A stretch of 64,000 bases of DNA from Clonostachys chloroleuca. Its lineage: Eukaryota; Ascomycota; Sordariomycetes; Hypocreales; Bionectriaceae. The stretch covers positions 14,260,001 to 14,324,000 of the forward strand of contig JBANAY010000003.1 of assembly GCA_037952775.1 (NCBI GenBank), given 5' to 3'. The position numbers and the translations under genes are program-made. This document shows positions 10,371 to 22,917 of this stretch, piece by piece. Under the pieces are notes generated by a model that worked only from the letters and a program-made list of their open reading frames with translations, searched no databases and had not been told where the DNA came from. How positions within the stretch are numbered: the first letter of the stretch is position 1; every line of letters starts with the position of its first letter.

Positions 10371-13300
10371 AAACTAGAGGACTCTAGAAGTAATAGAAAT
10401 AGAAAGCTTACTTAATATTCTTATAGATATTAAGATTAAGGGGAACCAGCTTATAGTATTTATTAACTATAGAGTATAAGAAAATTATATTTTATCTATA
10501 GTAATTAACTAACTCTACTTACTATAGAAAAGGAAGGAAGAAACTTATATAGTTATAAATATTAAAGGCTTAAAATTTAAGTATAATAATAGGATTATTA
10601 ATTCTAAGACTAATTATCTTATAATTAAAATCTAAGGAAAGGAATTTAATATTATCTATAATCTAGTACTACTAGGAACCTATAATATAATATTAGGGTT
10701 ACTATAGCTTAGAAATATAAATCTACTAATAGACTAGTTTACTAGCTATATAGAGTAAAGGAATACTCTTATAAACCTATATTAGGATTAATAGAAATTA
10801 AAATTTTATTAGATATTAGGAGAATAAGATAATTCTTTAATAACTAAAAGTACTACTATAAAAAACTAAAATAATAACTTATAATAATAAATAGATATAG
10901 TAGTTATAGCTTTAATAGTACTATAATCTAGTATAATAAGAAACTTATCCTAATAAGAACTAAGATAAGTAATATAAATCTTAGGAAGAATATAAAAATA
11001 AGAACAGCCCTTAGATATATTTCTAGTACTAATTAACTAGGAATAACTAATAAAGGAATAATAATAAGAATATAAAGTTAAGTATAGTTAATAGTAAAAA
11101 GAAGTAGAAAAACTACCTATAGAACTATTTAATATCAGAATTAAAGAATAAGGTTAAATAAATAATAAATAGAAAGCCTAATAAAATAAAGAAAATAATA
11201 TATAGTATAAGTACTAGTAAAGGGAATATCTAAAATAAGAAGAATATCTTAAGAATATTCTATAGGAATATAACTATTTTAAGAAAATACTATTTACAGA
11301 AGAATTTAAAACAGGGTTATTAGAATATAGCTAGTAGGATTATAAAATCTCTATTATTAAAGGAGGGGAACCAGATTTCTATAAACTATATAACCTTATA
11401 AAACTATAGTTATAGATACTCTATAAATATATTAATAATATATTAGTAAAAGGCTATATATATTTATTAACCTTATCTATAGAATACTCTATAATATTTA
11501 TACTAAAGAAGAATAGTAAACTCTGTTTAATTATTAACTATAGATAGCTAAATAAGATTATATATAAAGATAGAATACTCTTACTATTAATTACTGAACT
11601 TAGAAACTAGCTATAGGGTAAATAGTAGTTTATAGTATTAGACTTAAAGAGAGCTTATAACTTAATATAAATTAAGGAAGAAGATAAATAGAAAATAGTA
11701 TTCAGAATAAAGTTTAGCCTCTATAAGTATCTTATTATACCCTTCGGACTAATAAATATACTTATAATATTCTAATAAATAATTAACTAAGTACTCTGGG
11801 AGTATCTTAATATCTTTATAGTTATCTATCTAGATAATATACTAATATTTTCTAATAATCTGAAAACCTATAAGGAATATATCTATAAGGTCTTAGAAAA
11901 ATTAGAAGAAGTAAAGCTCCTTATAGAACTAGAGAAAAGCTTTTTCTATATATAAAAGATTAACTTCCTAGGATATACTATTTAACTAAATAAAGTATAA
12001 ATAGAATAAAGTAAAATTACTATAGTTAAGAACTGGAAAGAGCTAAAAACTATTAAGAAAGTATAGATCTTCCTTGGATTTACTAATTACTATTAATAAT
12101 TTATTAAGAACTATAGAAAATTACTATACCCTTATATAGTATTATAAAAAAGGAAATTGAATTCTAATAGAATAATAAATAGTATAAAGTATTTTATAAA
12201 ATCAAAGAATATATACTTTTAGAACCTATACTATAGATATTTAACCCTATAAGGAAAGTAGAATTTAAAACTAATACTTCTAATTTTATAATTAGTATAT
12301 AAATTAGCTAAAAAGATAATAAAGAGAAGCTATACTCTATAGCTTTCTACTTAAAGAAGCTACATAATATAGAACTTAATTACCCTATCTATAATAAGGA
12401 ATTTATAGCTATTATATATATATTTAAAGAATTTAAGTACTACTATCTAGGGATATAATATAAGGTTAAGATATATACAGATTATAAAAATATTTAATAT
12501 TTTACTATAATCTAATAACTTAATAGGAGATAAATATATTATACTGAGTATTTATTAAAATTTAATTATAAAATTATATATTAAAAAGAATTAGAAAACA
12601 GAAGAGCTAATACTCTTAGCTGAAAACCTAAGTATAAATAAATAGTTCCTAAAATAAATAAATAGCTATTTACTATAAATAATAAAGAATATTTAGTATA
12701 GAAAACTTTAAGTATTATATTAAAGGAAATAGTATATATAAAAGTCTAAATAAATACTATACTAAATATAAAGATAATATAATAAGATATAAGAATAGTA
12801 CTTATTAAGAAAATCTATAAGTATTTACTCTTAGGATATTAAGGAGTTAAGAAGATATTTAATAGAATAAGATAATATTATAATTACCCTGGTCTATAAA
12901 AAGATATATAAACTATAGTTTCAGAATATAATATTTATATATAAATTAAATCTATAAAATATAAACTATATAGAGAACTTAAACTAGTCTTAGTATCTAA
13001 ATAACTATAGTAATTAATATTCTTTAATTATATTATTAAACTACTATTATTAGTAGAACCTATAATAGGAGTATAGTATAATAATATCTTAGTTATTATT
13101 AATAGACTTATAAAGTATAAGTATTTTATTCTATATAAAGAAGTAAGTTCTATAGAAGACCTTATATATTAATTCCTATAATATATAGTTAGTTACTATA
13201 GATTACCTAAGGAAATAATCTTAGATAGAGGAATAATATTTACCTCTAAGTTTTAGTAATTACTTATAGTATAAATAGGTACTAAATATAAGCTTTCTAT

Positions 13301-14050
13301 AGCTTACTACCCTCAGAGTAATAAATAAACAGAATATTTAAATTAAATACTAGAATAATACTTATAAGTATATATTAATTATAAATAAAATAATTAGATA
13401 TAACTATTACTAATAGTACAGATTATATATAATAGTTTAGTATAAGAATCTATCTAGCTTATATCTATATATATAAACTATAGTTATAAATTAGATTTCT
13501 AGAATAGATAAGTACTTAATAGACTGGATATACCTATTATTATACTTATAAAAGAAATATTATACTTATTATATATAGAAATAAAAACAGAATTAGAATT
13601 TATCTAAGAAAGAATAAAGAAATACTATAATAGAATAAAATTAAAGAGACTAATCTTAAAGAAGGGAGATAAGGTCTACCTACTTTATAAAAATATTATA
13701 ATATTATAACTAAGTAATAAATTAGATTATAAAAAACTTAGACTATTTAAAATTAAGAATAAAAAATCAGATACTAACTATAAACTATTATTACTAGATA
13801 TAATATATATTTATCTAGTTTTTTATATCTTATTACTTAAAAAAGTATTAGAAAGTACTTTAGAATAAGATTATTTAATTAAAGTCTATAAGGAAGAATA
13901 TAAACTAGAAAAAATACTAAAAAAGAAGATTAAAAATAGATAAATATTCTATTTAATAAAATAAAAGGGATATAATAAAAAAGATAATATATAGGAACCT
14001 GCTAAATATTTAAAGAACTACTAGTAGTTTATCCGCTAGTTCTACTAAAA
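10371..14050 (+). pseudogene. A1 pol: protease, reverse transcriptase, RNase H, integrase, chromodomain (RIP-mutated)
   Basis: Reading through RIP stops, the order is clear. A protease active-site relic, FINYR, lies at about 10457-10474, where FIDxG is expected. Reverse transcriptase spans about 11580-12120, with IIPFGLIN, IYLDNILIFSN (YLDD box with the second Asp now Asn) and NFLGYTI. RNase H is near 12340-12520 (FYLKKLHNIELNYP, YNKEFIAI). The integrase core lies at about 12820-13440, with LDRGIIFTS and AYYPQSNKQTE. A chromodomain is at about 13888-14040, with KLEKILKKKIKNRQIFYLIK and KGY. The chromodomain marks a chromovirus, whose integrase is guided to chromatin marks. All catalytic modules carry stops or missense changes. 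Confidence 0.88.
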
Positions 14051-14798
14051 GAAGAAGGATTAGTAATACTACCTTAGGTAATATTACTAAAGAGGTCCTT
14101 TATAGAAGGATTAAAAGAAAAACTAGAAAAATTAACTACCTCTATAGTATAAGCACTTTAGATCCAGAATACTAGCTTATTCTCTTAAGCCTAGATATAC
14201 TCTAATTCCTCCTAATAATTTCTCTCCTCTGCTTCTTTCTACTCCTCCTCTTCTAATACTTCTATATTATCTAGACCTTTCTTTAGTATCTCTATACCCT
14301 TCTTATAAAGCTACTTCTATATCTTCTATAAATAAGAAATTTATATAAAAGCCTCAGCTAATACTACCTCAGCCTGAGACTCTTTATTCTTAAAATAAGA
14401 GAGCTCCTTATTAATTTTTTTAACTATATAAGTTAGTAACTATAATAAGTATTAACTATAATATACTTACTTAATAATATTAGGGATTATAAATAATTAT
14501 ATAAGTAACCTAAGTAATAATAAGTTATATAATAACTAATATTCAGAATAATAATATATAAAGTATCCTTCTTAATATAATAGGAATATAGAAGAACCTT
14601 AAAACTATATATAATAATATATTCCGACTTTTAGATATAATTATATACTAATTCAGATTTCTTTTATTTTAATATATAGCTAGATATTTTATTAGTAAAT
14701 AATTACTATATAAAATAAATATAGGATTAAGTATATATAATAACAGTATAATATAATAAAATAGCCTTAGGGATAAGACTAACAGAGAGGGGGTATTA
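14051..14798 (+). other. A1 3' untranslated region and polypurine tract
   Basis: About 750 bp between the chromodomain and the 3' LTR. It contains a long CT-rich stretch (about 14200-14330) and no coherent frame. A purine tract (AGAGAGGGGG, about 14784-14793) just before the LTR is the likely plus-strand primer. Confidence 0.6.
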
Positions 14799-15174
14799 TA
14801 TTACGAATAAAGGCTACCTTCAGACTGTAGGAAGTTATATATAAGGTAGATAATACTAACCTACCTTAGTATCTAATAAGAATAACTTTACTTTAGATAA
14901 GTGAAGTCTTAAGTAAAGACTATTATAAATACTCCAGTGAATATATCAGTATATATATATATTTATTTCTATAGCTTAGATACTCTTTCAGATAGTTATT
15001 AATAATATTATCTATATACCTATTATTACTAGCTCCATAATACTCGTATATTGACAGTGACTCGCATTGCACAGCCTAAGATAACCTGATCGCGCTACTC
15101 AGAATAACACTCTGATTAGTTCAACCCTGACCTACCCTAGACCCCCGTCCAGTGTAAGTCATCCAACCGTCACA
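14799..15174 (+). repeat. 3' LTR of A1
   Basis: 376 bp, starting TATTACGAATAAAGG (RIP-changed TGTTACGAACAAAGG) and ending CCGTCACA. Heavily C-to-T/G-to-A changed up to about 15040 and nearly intact thereafter. Confidence 0.93.
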
Positions 15175-16338
15175 TTGAGAAGGTTGTTATCCCTTCTAAA
15201 CCTACGCCTGAAAGGTTTAAAATCTGGGCTGTAGCTGAAGCTGGCTATTTCCTCCAGTGGCTGCTGCACCTGCCTAGCAAGGTATTTGACTCTATTGGCG
15301 ATAATAAGCCTCGAATAAGGAAGAGGAAGAGGGATGATGAATATAGCCTTAACCCGATACAGGCTGTGGTAGTTAACCTAGTAAAGCAGCTGCCGCCAGC
15401 TATATATCACGTCTTCTTAGATAACCTCTTCTCAAGCCCTGACCTCTTTACTATTCTACGAATATTGAATATTGGAGCAACCGGCACCTGCCGTATCAAT
15501 AGCGGTATCTTCAAAGGCCTCGTACAGCTAAAGAAGGCTGATACGAACAGCAAGCTGTATTGGTATTGGGGTCAGATAGAGACGGTTCCAACGCTGGATA
15601 ACAAGGTTGATCAAGCTAGAAAAGAATTATATAGGAAATCCCCTACTAATAGCTTCTTAGGTTACTCAAATCGCTTGGAAGGATAATACGCTTGTGCTGC
15701 TGCTTTCCACGGTCTACGAGGGTACGGAGTTTATAATACGTATCCGGAAGCGGCCGACAACAACACACGCCCGAGCACGGGCTATTAAGCATTTCTTTGG
15801 TGCCGAGTCGGTAAAAGAGGCCCGGGTTCTGTCTGCAGCTGCTGATTATAATAATCATATGGGAGCTGTAGATAGGGGTGATCAGCTGCGGCAGCAAGAG
15901 GGATTGGAACACCGCACTTGTAAGGGCCCTTGGCGGGCATTAGCGTGGGGATTCCTTCTCGAGACCGCTCTTATAAACACCTTCTTACTGCAGAAGAATG
16001 GCCAGCCAAATTGGAAGCCGCTCCGGACCTTATACGAGTAGCGGGAGCAAGTTTGTAGCGATCTCCTACGAGAGTACGGGCACAAAGCAGGCCTACGGAA
16101 ACTATACCGAGCTGGGGACACAAATACGCCTAGTTTACAGCATAAACGTGTCTCACGAGGCAAGAGCAGCCCTTGCAAAGGCTGCCAAGGTGTCCGGGTC
16201 AGCGAGGCCGGCCAAAAGCCGCTGCGAGAGCGTAGTTATAACAGGCGGCCAACACAGACGAGGTCAGGTTGTGAGACGTGCGATGTAGCTATTTGTAACC
16301 GTCAAGCTTGTTGGGACTTCTATCATGAGCTAAATTAG
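15175..16338 (+). pseudogene. piggyBac-family transposase, 3' part
   Basis: Resumes at KVVIPSKPTPERFKIW right after the TTGAG copy. YHVFLDNLFSS supplies the second catalytic Asp. A frameshift near 15670 and a stop at 16039-16041 follow. After the frameshift NHMGAVDRGDQLR contains the third Asp. The end is a Cys-rich tail (CKGCQGVR ... SGCETCDVAICNRQACWDF), the C-terminal zinc-binding motif typical of piggyBac transposases, closing with TAG at 16336-16338. The element without A1 would be about 2.1 kb. No RIP signature even though it touches A1. Confidence 0.85.
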
Positions 16339-16423
16339 TATGGGAATAGATGTACCTGTTAGCAGCAGGTTTTTGAGCCAATCAGACCCTTGTCAGACCC
16401 CTGCCACACCCCTGTTGTATACA

Positions 16424-16453
16424 AACTGCTGCTCCCGCTGCTTCAAAGAGATG
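16424..16453 (-). repeat. Right terminal inverted repeat of the piggyBac element
   Basis: Perfect 30-bp reverse complement of 6954-6983; it lies 85 bp after the transposase stop. Confidence 0.85.
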
Positions 16454-17265
16454 GTCGGCCACGCCAAGATGAGTAAGCCACCGGAACGGAACAATAGGAC
16501 GACAGAGAAATCTGGATGATCTGGAGCAGATCACCACCCAGATCTATGCGATCTGAAGCAGATCAAGCAGACCAGCCATTCTGGCTGAGGAAACGCATAC
16601 AGTCACGCAAGTATGAAAGAACACGATTATTACCACTAGATAGAACACACTCGCTAGCTATCAATAACACTGCAGTCTCTTACCTACATTGATCCAACTC
16701 TGTTACTCACTGACCTAAGCTAGTGATGACTCCTTCGTCACCACCCCAGATCTCCCTGCGCCAACGGCATAACAACCAACACCCTTGGTCTCTATTACGC
16801 TACCCTGCAGCCTAGTAGTGACCAGCTCGTCACAGGCTGTTATCAAGGCAACTGCTTGTTTGGGACTGTATCAATCAGCACTAATGTCATCAAGAGCCCT
16901 GGCTTATAGTCTGGTACCTGGGCAGATACCAAACAAGTGATAACAGTCAAGCAACTGAGGCACGATTTCAGAAAAGGCTTAGCTCATATAGAATAATTAG
17001 GGCTCTGCTCGTAGGGGATAGTAATTAGTGTGCATATGACTCATGCTCGGAAACCATTGCCAATCACATTGCAATGGCTCAGTGGGAGCGAGAACACTCT
17101 GCGATTATGCCAAGGGGAATGTCATAAACGCCCTGGCCGCCTATAACCTTGCATACATCTGTTCTTATAACTCTACCAAACAGATCCCTGGACTCAAGAC
17201 CAATCTAGTTAATGTACAAGGCCGCGCCGTAGGTCCAGCGTTGCACTCATCAGTTCCAACTCAAA
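16454..17265. other. No gene; possible LTR-like remnant
   Basis: Normal-GC sequence. 16515-16565 contains an imperfect repeat of GATCTGGAGCAGATCA / GATCTGAAGCAGATCA, each half-palindromic. No coherent reading frame: a 78-codon frame at 17043 has no recognisable feature. It forms the 5' flank of the Zn2Cys6 relic. Confidence 0.35.
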
Positions 17266-17797
17266 ATGCCCAGAGCTAAACGAGCATTCCAATTGCGCTC
17301 CAGCACGCCCAAAGTGCGCACGGGGTGTGCCACTTGTAAGCTACGCCGTCTCAAAGTGCGACGAGCGTAAACCAACCTGCTCCCGCTGTGAACAGTCGCG
17401 CCTCAGTTGCGCCGGCTATCCACTAATTCTACCTCGCATCAACGCTGCTGGTAGCAAGTGCCGGCTCCTGAAGAGCAGGGGTGTACCGGGTGCCTTCTGT
17501 CACTCGTATATGCCGCAGGGCAGATTTCCACGATGTGCGCCCAAAGAGGTTCCATGCCGCGACAAACAGAGATGCAAAATCCACTTTTTGATTTCCACGC
17601 GTATTAACCGGTCACAAATGATAACCGCATTGGGTCATTTCCCAGTGGCTACCCTTTGGTGCGAACCTGCTATGCGTGCCATTGACGCATGCAGGTTGCG
17701 CAGGTTGCATATCGCAATATACATGCGCAGAGTATGTGCCAGCAACAGCAACCAACACAAGCACCAGGAATGGAACGGTGAGGCGGGACGTGAATGA
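17266..17797 (+). pseudogene. Zn2Cys6 transcription factor, N-terminal fragment with a 1-nt frameshift
   Basis: ATG 17266 opens MPRAKRAFQLRSSTPKVRTG, then CATCKLRRL. One extra A near 17350 shifts the frame; in the next frame KCDERKPTCSRCEQSRLSCAGY follows. Together the six Cys have the canonical spacing CX2CX6CX6CX2CX6C of the fungal binuclear zinc cluster, which binds CGG-type DNA. The rest of the frame to 17797 has no recognisable regulatory domain and is far too short for a usual 500-900-residue factor, so the gene is truncated. Its target is unknown. An intron at the shift was considered, but there is no room for one. Confidence 0.8.
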
Positions 17798-19172
17798 TTG
17801 GGAGGGACCGAGCCAACAAGTTCCTCCGAGCCTGCCATGGAGGACACTGTCCTGCGCACAGCGTCATAAGCACTGGGCAACGAGTGTGCGAGCCAAACTT
17901 CCCAGTCGGGCTGATTACCCAAGCTCGTCCGCCCACCCCTTGCGCAATGGACCCGGAGTTTTGGCGCGTGCGCGCGGAGAGTCATTGGACTATAATCACG
18001 ACTAGAGAGGCACGATAGTCTCGGTGCTATTCCCCGGCTTATACAGAGGACGATTAAGAAAGTAATGTCCCACGCTAAATGCGCCACACCCTAGATCCTT
18101 ACGAAGGACTTAGAGGTACATAATGCTTCAGTGTCTGCTGTGCTGGAGCTTTCATTATTCTAGCGGAGATAGGGAGGTCAAATTAAAATACAGGCGTTAT
18201 GGGTGTGCTAATGAATGGCTGGGCTTTTGGTGGATGAATGTATCTTTTGTATCCTTGCAGGAAAAAGCAATTATGTGGCTAGTGCTAGGACATTACTTTC
18301 TGGATCGTTCTCCGTACCGACTACGTACCTACGTGCCAAGATGCCGGCCAGAGCGATCGGCCACCACCTGTTATGTCTCTAGGCGACGCAGAGTCGCTCT
18401 ACCATAGCTGTTGCGGGAGAACGGCCGAGTACATACATTGGGCATCTATCACTTCTCTGTCCATTTGAGGGAGGTTGGGACTTGGAAAGTGGACCGTTGA
18501 CATGGGTGCCGACTTGAAGTAGGCCTCTGCCTTAAGCCACCCATGCGTACTGGGAGAGGAAGATGTATACACTTGTAGCTTGATTTAACTTAGCTTCACT
18601 ACTACATACCTAAGTTCTAAAGTATCAATATTGGCGCCCTAATATGTCTTGTAGCGTTAGCGCATAGCTAAAGTACTTCTGTCGGTCTTACATAAGGAGA
18701 GCAACTTTTATGGCATAGTTGCCAATTGAGAGTTGATGTTGCGACTGCATGAAGATTATGCACGTTGATCCGATCATACTGATATTTTTAGAGCATTTTG
18801 GCCAAGAATAAAAGGGACAAAAATAGTCAAATCGTGGTATGTTTAGTTCAAGCAAATGATCTTATCAAAGCCTTCTTCCAAATGTCATATTTTGTCTAAG
18901 AGAGAAAGGGAAAGAAAGATCTTATGCTGCGCTTACTTCAGGTCTGGCATGTAGTTCTTAATCCTACGATTATTCTTAGTCACTACGATTGAAATGACCA
19001 TAGGGAACCGGTGTTCCCAAGTCTTGGTAATTCAAGACCTGGGACGAAGTGAGGACGAAGGCCAAGGCTGACATGCCCTAAAAGAATCGTGTGATAATCC
19101 CTTCAATCATTCATAAGGTCTCCAAGCTCTGTCTTTAACCTCCTGCTCCGCTCGCCTAACCGCCGCATCAGC
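17798..19172. other. No gene recognised
   Basis: Mixed composition. Overlapping frames of 75-150 codons on both strands at 17635-18087 lack any domain and look like shadows of a GC-richer stretch. 18420-19100 has only short frames. Confidence 0.4.
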
Positions 19173-19713
19173 ATGTTGCGCACCACAAAGGGCTCTTTCG
19201 AGAGGGTTGAGCGGGTTTACGCAACACTGACGGGGGACCGACTCAAAGGAGCTAAGGACGAGATGCGAGAAACACGAGCGACGACGGACGCAGACGTGGC
19301 GTTCTTGCTCCGTGAGCTTTCCATCTTTGGCCATGCACAGCCGCTCTCCAACGAAACGCGGCTGCTCATGCGCAGAAGGATACAACCGATTGACATCTGG
19401 GCCGGTACACCCGTGATTTGGATCACCATCAACCCCAACGACATCAACAACCCGGTCGAGATGAGGCTCGGGAAGATACAACAGGGTCGCCCTCAGTACT
19501 ATGGATCGAGTCAGCTCTGCCATCTTCTTCCACAGGGAAATTTCTCTGTTCTTCGAAAAATACGTCAGAACGGGCCAGAAATCCGCCTTTGGGAAGGCCA
19601 GCCATTACTATGCAACGGTAGAGACGAACAATCGCGGCAGTCTGCACTTGCACGGGCTCCTGTTCATTCTCCACCTCCAGCAAGCATATGCTTCTTTTGC
19701 AGGGGGTGTTTAG
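19173..19713 (+). pseudogene. Helitron Rep N-terminal fragment
   Basis: Two consecutive frames with a shift of +1 near 19480-19500. The first has DVAFLLRELSIFGHAQPLSN, TRLLMRRRIQ and IWAGTPVIWITINPNDINNP. The second has SAIFFHREISLFFEKYVRTG, SHYYATVETNNRGSLHLHGL, which contains the HUH metal-binding motif (HLH) of rolling-circle initiators. This is the Helitron_like_N region of fungal Helitrons. The shift removes a short segment of the usual domain. The catalytic Tyr region, helicase and rest of the more than 1,000-residue protein are absent, so this is a dead 5' piece. GC-rich and not RIP-mutated. Confidence 0.85.
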
Positions 19714-22700
19714 AGAATGCAACTCATACCAGGATAGACCTCAACTTTTCCTTTGACTGAGTGTTGAAATGAGCAGTCATTTACATTAGTAATACCAAGA
19801 TGGTGTCTGGCTGTGCGTCTGATCATCACTCTCCAATACGATAGAAATCTAAATCTATAGGAAGGATAGGATTTGTGATTTGAGAGAGCGCATAAATGAC
19901 CGTCTAATCTTTCCTCTATCTTATACCCTCCCGATGTGAAAAGGCTCAAATAAAACTTGAAAATAGAAAATTAGATGAGAAGGTCGATAATCCAGTCGTA
20001 AATCTTTTCTTGCTCTCTGCCTGCTGAATCTGCGAAGTACCGAGCTATCTGAACCAACGGTTGAGGATCCAGAACATTCAATCAGAAGAGGTTTTGAAAG
20101 AGCTCAGCATCTACGCATTGCTCTTCTCGAAGTCGTTCCATGGAGCTGGGGAGAAAGGCGCCGTGGATGGTGTATTTGCCTGCGACTGAGTGCTACCGTC
20201 ACAAGAACATTGGGCAGCTTCCGATGGCTGATGGTAATCTGAACCTGAATTTCGCCCAGAGGTGTACTTGGGTCTAGGCCTCTTCTTAAGCGGTGGGAGA
20301 GGCATATTGGAGATCAAGGATGGCGTCCTGGTTGCTTTCTTAGTTGGTCTTCTGTCCGCCCCCCAACCTTCAGATCGGATGTCCTGTTCTAGTGTATGCT
20401 GAATGAGCTACGTGCTTCATAAATTGAATCGATGGTGCTGGGTTGTCCTTTCAATATATATTACAGGCTACGCGAGTCGGACCAATAGCAACCCAGGCAG
20501 CACAGGTGGGCTAGGGGGGCTGTGACCATAGCCTGAGGCCACTGGCTGGTCTGAAAATCCGCCTTTCCTTGCACTACTAGGGGGATTCAAAATCATCTCG
20601 CCCCATCCCGACCCCTCCACTTCTCGAAGGCGCCAATCCAACCGTTGGCGGACTTCATTCGCGTCTGGGCGAGGTCGCAACACCCTCGACATTTTTTTCC
20701 CTTTCGATTTTGTTAAAGAGAGTGGCGAGATTATATCGCGTGGCGAAAGTGGGTGCGATGGGAATGAAAGTTTTGTCATCCAGCTCTGAACCGGGCATAA
20801 GTGTACAAGCTATCGCGATCAGCCAATGAAAGCTAATGAAAGCGCGTATTTGGTGCTAATAAAACCATCTTTGAAGCTGTCCCTCTTTAAAACAACATTG
20901 ACTATGGTTTGGCGGATTATGGGGATTGTGCCAATCCCCGCCTCAGGCACAACGATCGTTGTGTCATCGGGCGTCTTAAGAGAGCCGCCAATCATGACAA
21001 AGTGGAGCTCGCTTCACGGGCCTCTGATTCTAGCGAATCCGTAGGTCGTAACAGCAGTTCTGAGCTGGAAGCTTATTTGGGTCAATAACGGACGTGCGCG
21101 AGTGGAGTCAGGCGGATAACACCGCCTTGTTCCTCGTAAAGTCTACCCAATAAACGTGTTCCCTACCGATGTCGGAGAAGTTCAATGAACCGCCGAGACT
21201 ACACTGTCTAGCTTATTGTAAGCAAAGGCAGTGGAATCCACTTACACTGCTAGTATTTATTTAACATCCGAGACGGTTGAACCCCCCGAGTAGTGCGTGA
21301 GCAGCCACATCTAAGGTTCTTGATTGGCTCAGAATTACGAGCATCGGAGGGCCGCACATTGGCGTTAGAGGCGCTAGCTTGATCCAACGGTTGACCCAAT
21401 GAGAAGAAAAGTAAAAAATAAGACTGTTCATCAACTCAGTCATAAAGCAGGGTCAGGGAATCCAGCGAGAAGATTGAATAGTAAGCCAGTACGTAAAGGG
21501 GCCAGACCTGCAACGCCGCTCTTATTAACCATCAGCAATCAAACTTCAAGCTATTTTTATAGACACCTACTTATCCCAAGTATTGTTGTCAAAATCGCGG
21601 TGACATGGTGTCTAACTGAAACCTAGTCCGCATTGCTATGCAGGATGCGAATTATAACCAATACTTAGGACTTCAGCTTGTTATAATGTGTAGTGGGCTA
21701 AAGCTGATTCCTAAATCAGCAGACAGTATGGTTGATGCCAAATTACCTTATATAAACCGACGTAATTATTAACACATTTGCCTCCCAGGTTAAACATTAA
21801 AACTGATAAGACTTCAGAGTAGTATGTTATGATTTTCGATTATGGATATAGACAGGGTTGTTCCAACTAGTCTATGGGTTGCGGCGACGTTAAAGCTTAG
21901 GACTAATATTGAAAGAAGTTCTCAATTCAGTTTTAGACATAATATCTATAGAGGTTCACCTTAAAGATATTCCACTCAATAACTCTTCTTCTATATCAAA
22001 GACTCTTCATGTTGAAATTCACCAGTGCTCCACTGAATGACAAATTAGCTTCTTTCAGGGGATGATACCGGTTGGTTTTCTACAACCAGATTGTTCCAAG
22101 CTAATTGGTTGATTTAGGAGTCTCTTGGTCCTTAATGAACTACCTCAAGGCTTAACACGTATTTACCTTTGGCCTTCAATCTACACCTGCTGATTTTCCG
22201 GCTGCAAGGCATCAGGCTTTTTTTTCATCTACAGTCCATCAGGATTTGGTTAGCTTCATGATCCTTCAGGCATCTGGGATTCACAAAGGTAGACGCCTGG
22301 TTGCGGCTCTGGGAGCTTAAAAGTCAGAATTAGGGGCTAGACAAGGCAACTCCGGTTCTACACCACTTTATTCAATATGGTAAATAAAGACGGTTGTCGT
22401 GGCCTTTTGAACCATCAGGAGCTTTTGCAATTTGCGTTATTCCCTAGTTATAAGTGTACAGTTGAGTATACTTAATCAGTAACCATCCTCTGCAAAAAGA
22501 AAAACAAATAGTTTACAATTAAAGTGTCTAATTATTGTCTGGTATTAAGTGAGTAGATAAATAGATCGTGATCGTGTAATGGTTACTATCCTCTATATAC
22601 GGACTCTCTTGTAATAACTTGTAAAACCTTCTTGTGCTATAATAGTTACGATCTATTATTATTATAATAAACCGACAACGCTATTCTTTTTAGGCTATGC

Positions 22701-22900
22701 AGCAGTTTCCCCAAGCCTGACAAAAGAGGCACAGATAGAACACTTTTCGTAGTGTAGAGCCAAGCAAACAACTATATATATTCACAATTCAACTCTGCTC
22801 TTGTCCACACCACCAAGGACAGTACTATTTCCAGCTTAAAGGCTATCTATACAACACCCTGGTCAATTTATTATTTTCAGTTCAATCGTCTACTTGGATA
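19714..22900. other. No confident gene; two hypothetical minus-strand frames
   Basis: 20111-20317 (68 codons, Pro/Ser-rich, starts MISNMPLPPLKKRPRPK) and 20468-20779 (103 codons, starts MTKLSFPSHPLSPRD) are open on the minus strand but match nothing recognised. 21650-22900 is AT-richer without frames. 22560-22700 contains scattered GTAATGGTTAC / TAATAGTTACGAT-like motifs that could be a decayed LTR. Confidence 0.3.
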
Positions 22901-22917
22901 TCCGGCTCGGATACCCA

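Larger units (their letters stand above)
7798..15174 (+). mobile_element. Ty3/gypsy chromovirus A1, complete but RIP-inactivated (7,377 bp)
   Basis: Two 376-bp LTRs flank an internal region with gag and pol in Ty3 order (protease, reverse transcriptase, RNase H, integrase, chromodomain). It sits inside the piggyBac transposase with a 5-bp duplication. From about 8340 to 15040 almost every CpA/TpG has become TpA, so stop codons are frequent while the frame itself is kept, which indicates substitutions without indels. The outer about 500 bp at the left and about 130 bp at the right are nearly untouched. Same family as A2 (32733), A3 (35299-52566, minus strand) and the solo LTR at 60571. Confidence 0.95.

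Noticed and set aside
8340..15040. Very AT-rich blocks considered as mitochondrial DNA insertion or centromeric sequence
   Set aside because: The text translates collinearly to Ty3 pol with Gln/Trp-derived stops and is bounded by LTRs, so RIP explains it.
17635..18087. 150-codon minus frame and overlapping plus frames
   Set aside because: Three mutually overlapping frames without domain or start context in a GC-richer patch; probably chance.
19107..19523. 138-codon minus frame
   Set aside because: Antisense to the Helitron Rep fragment.
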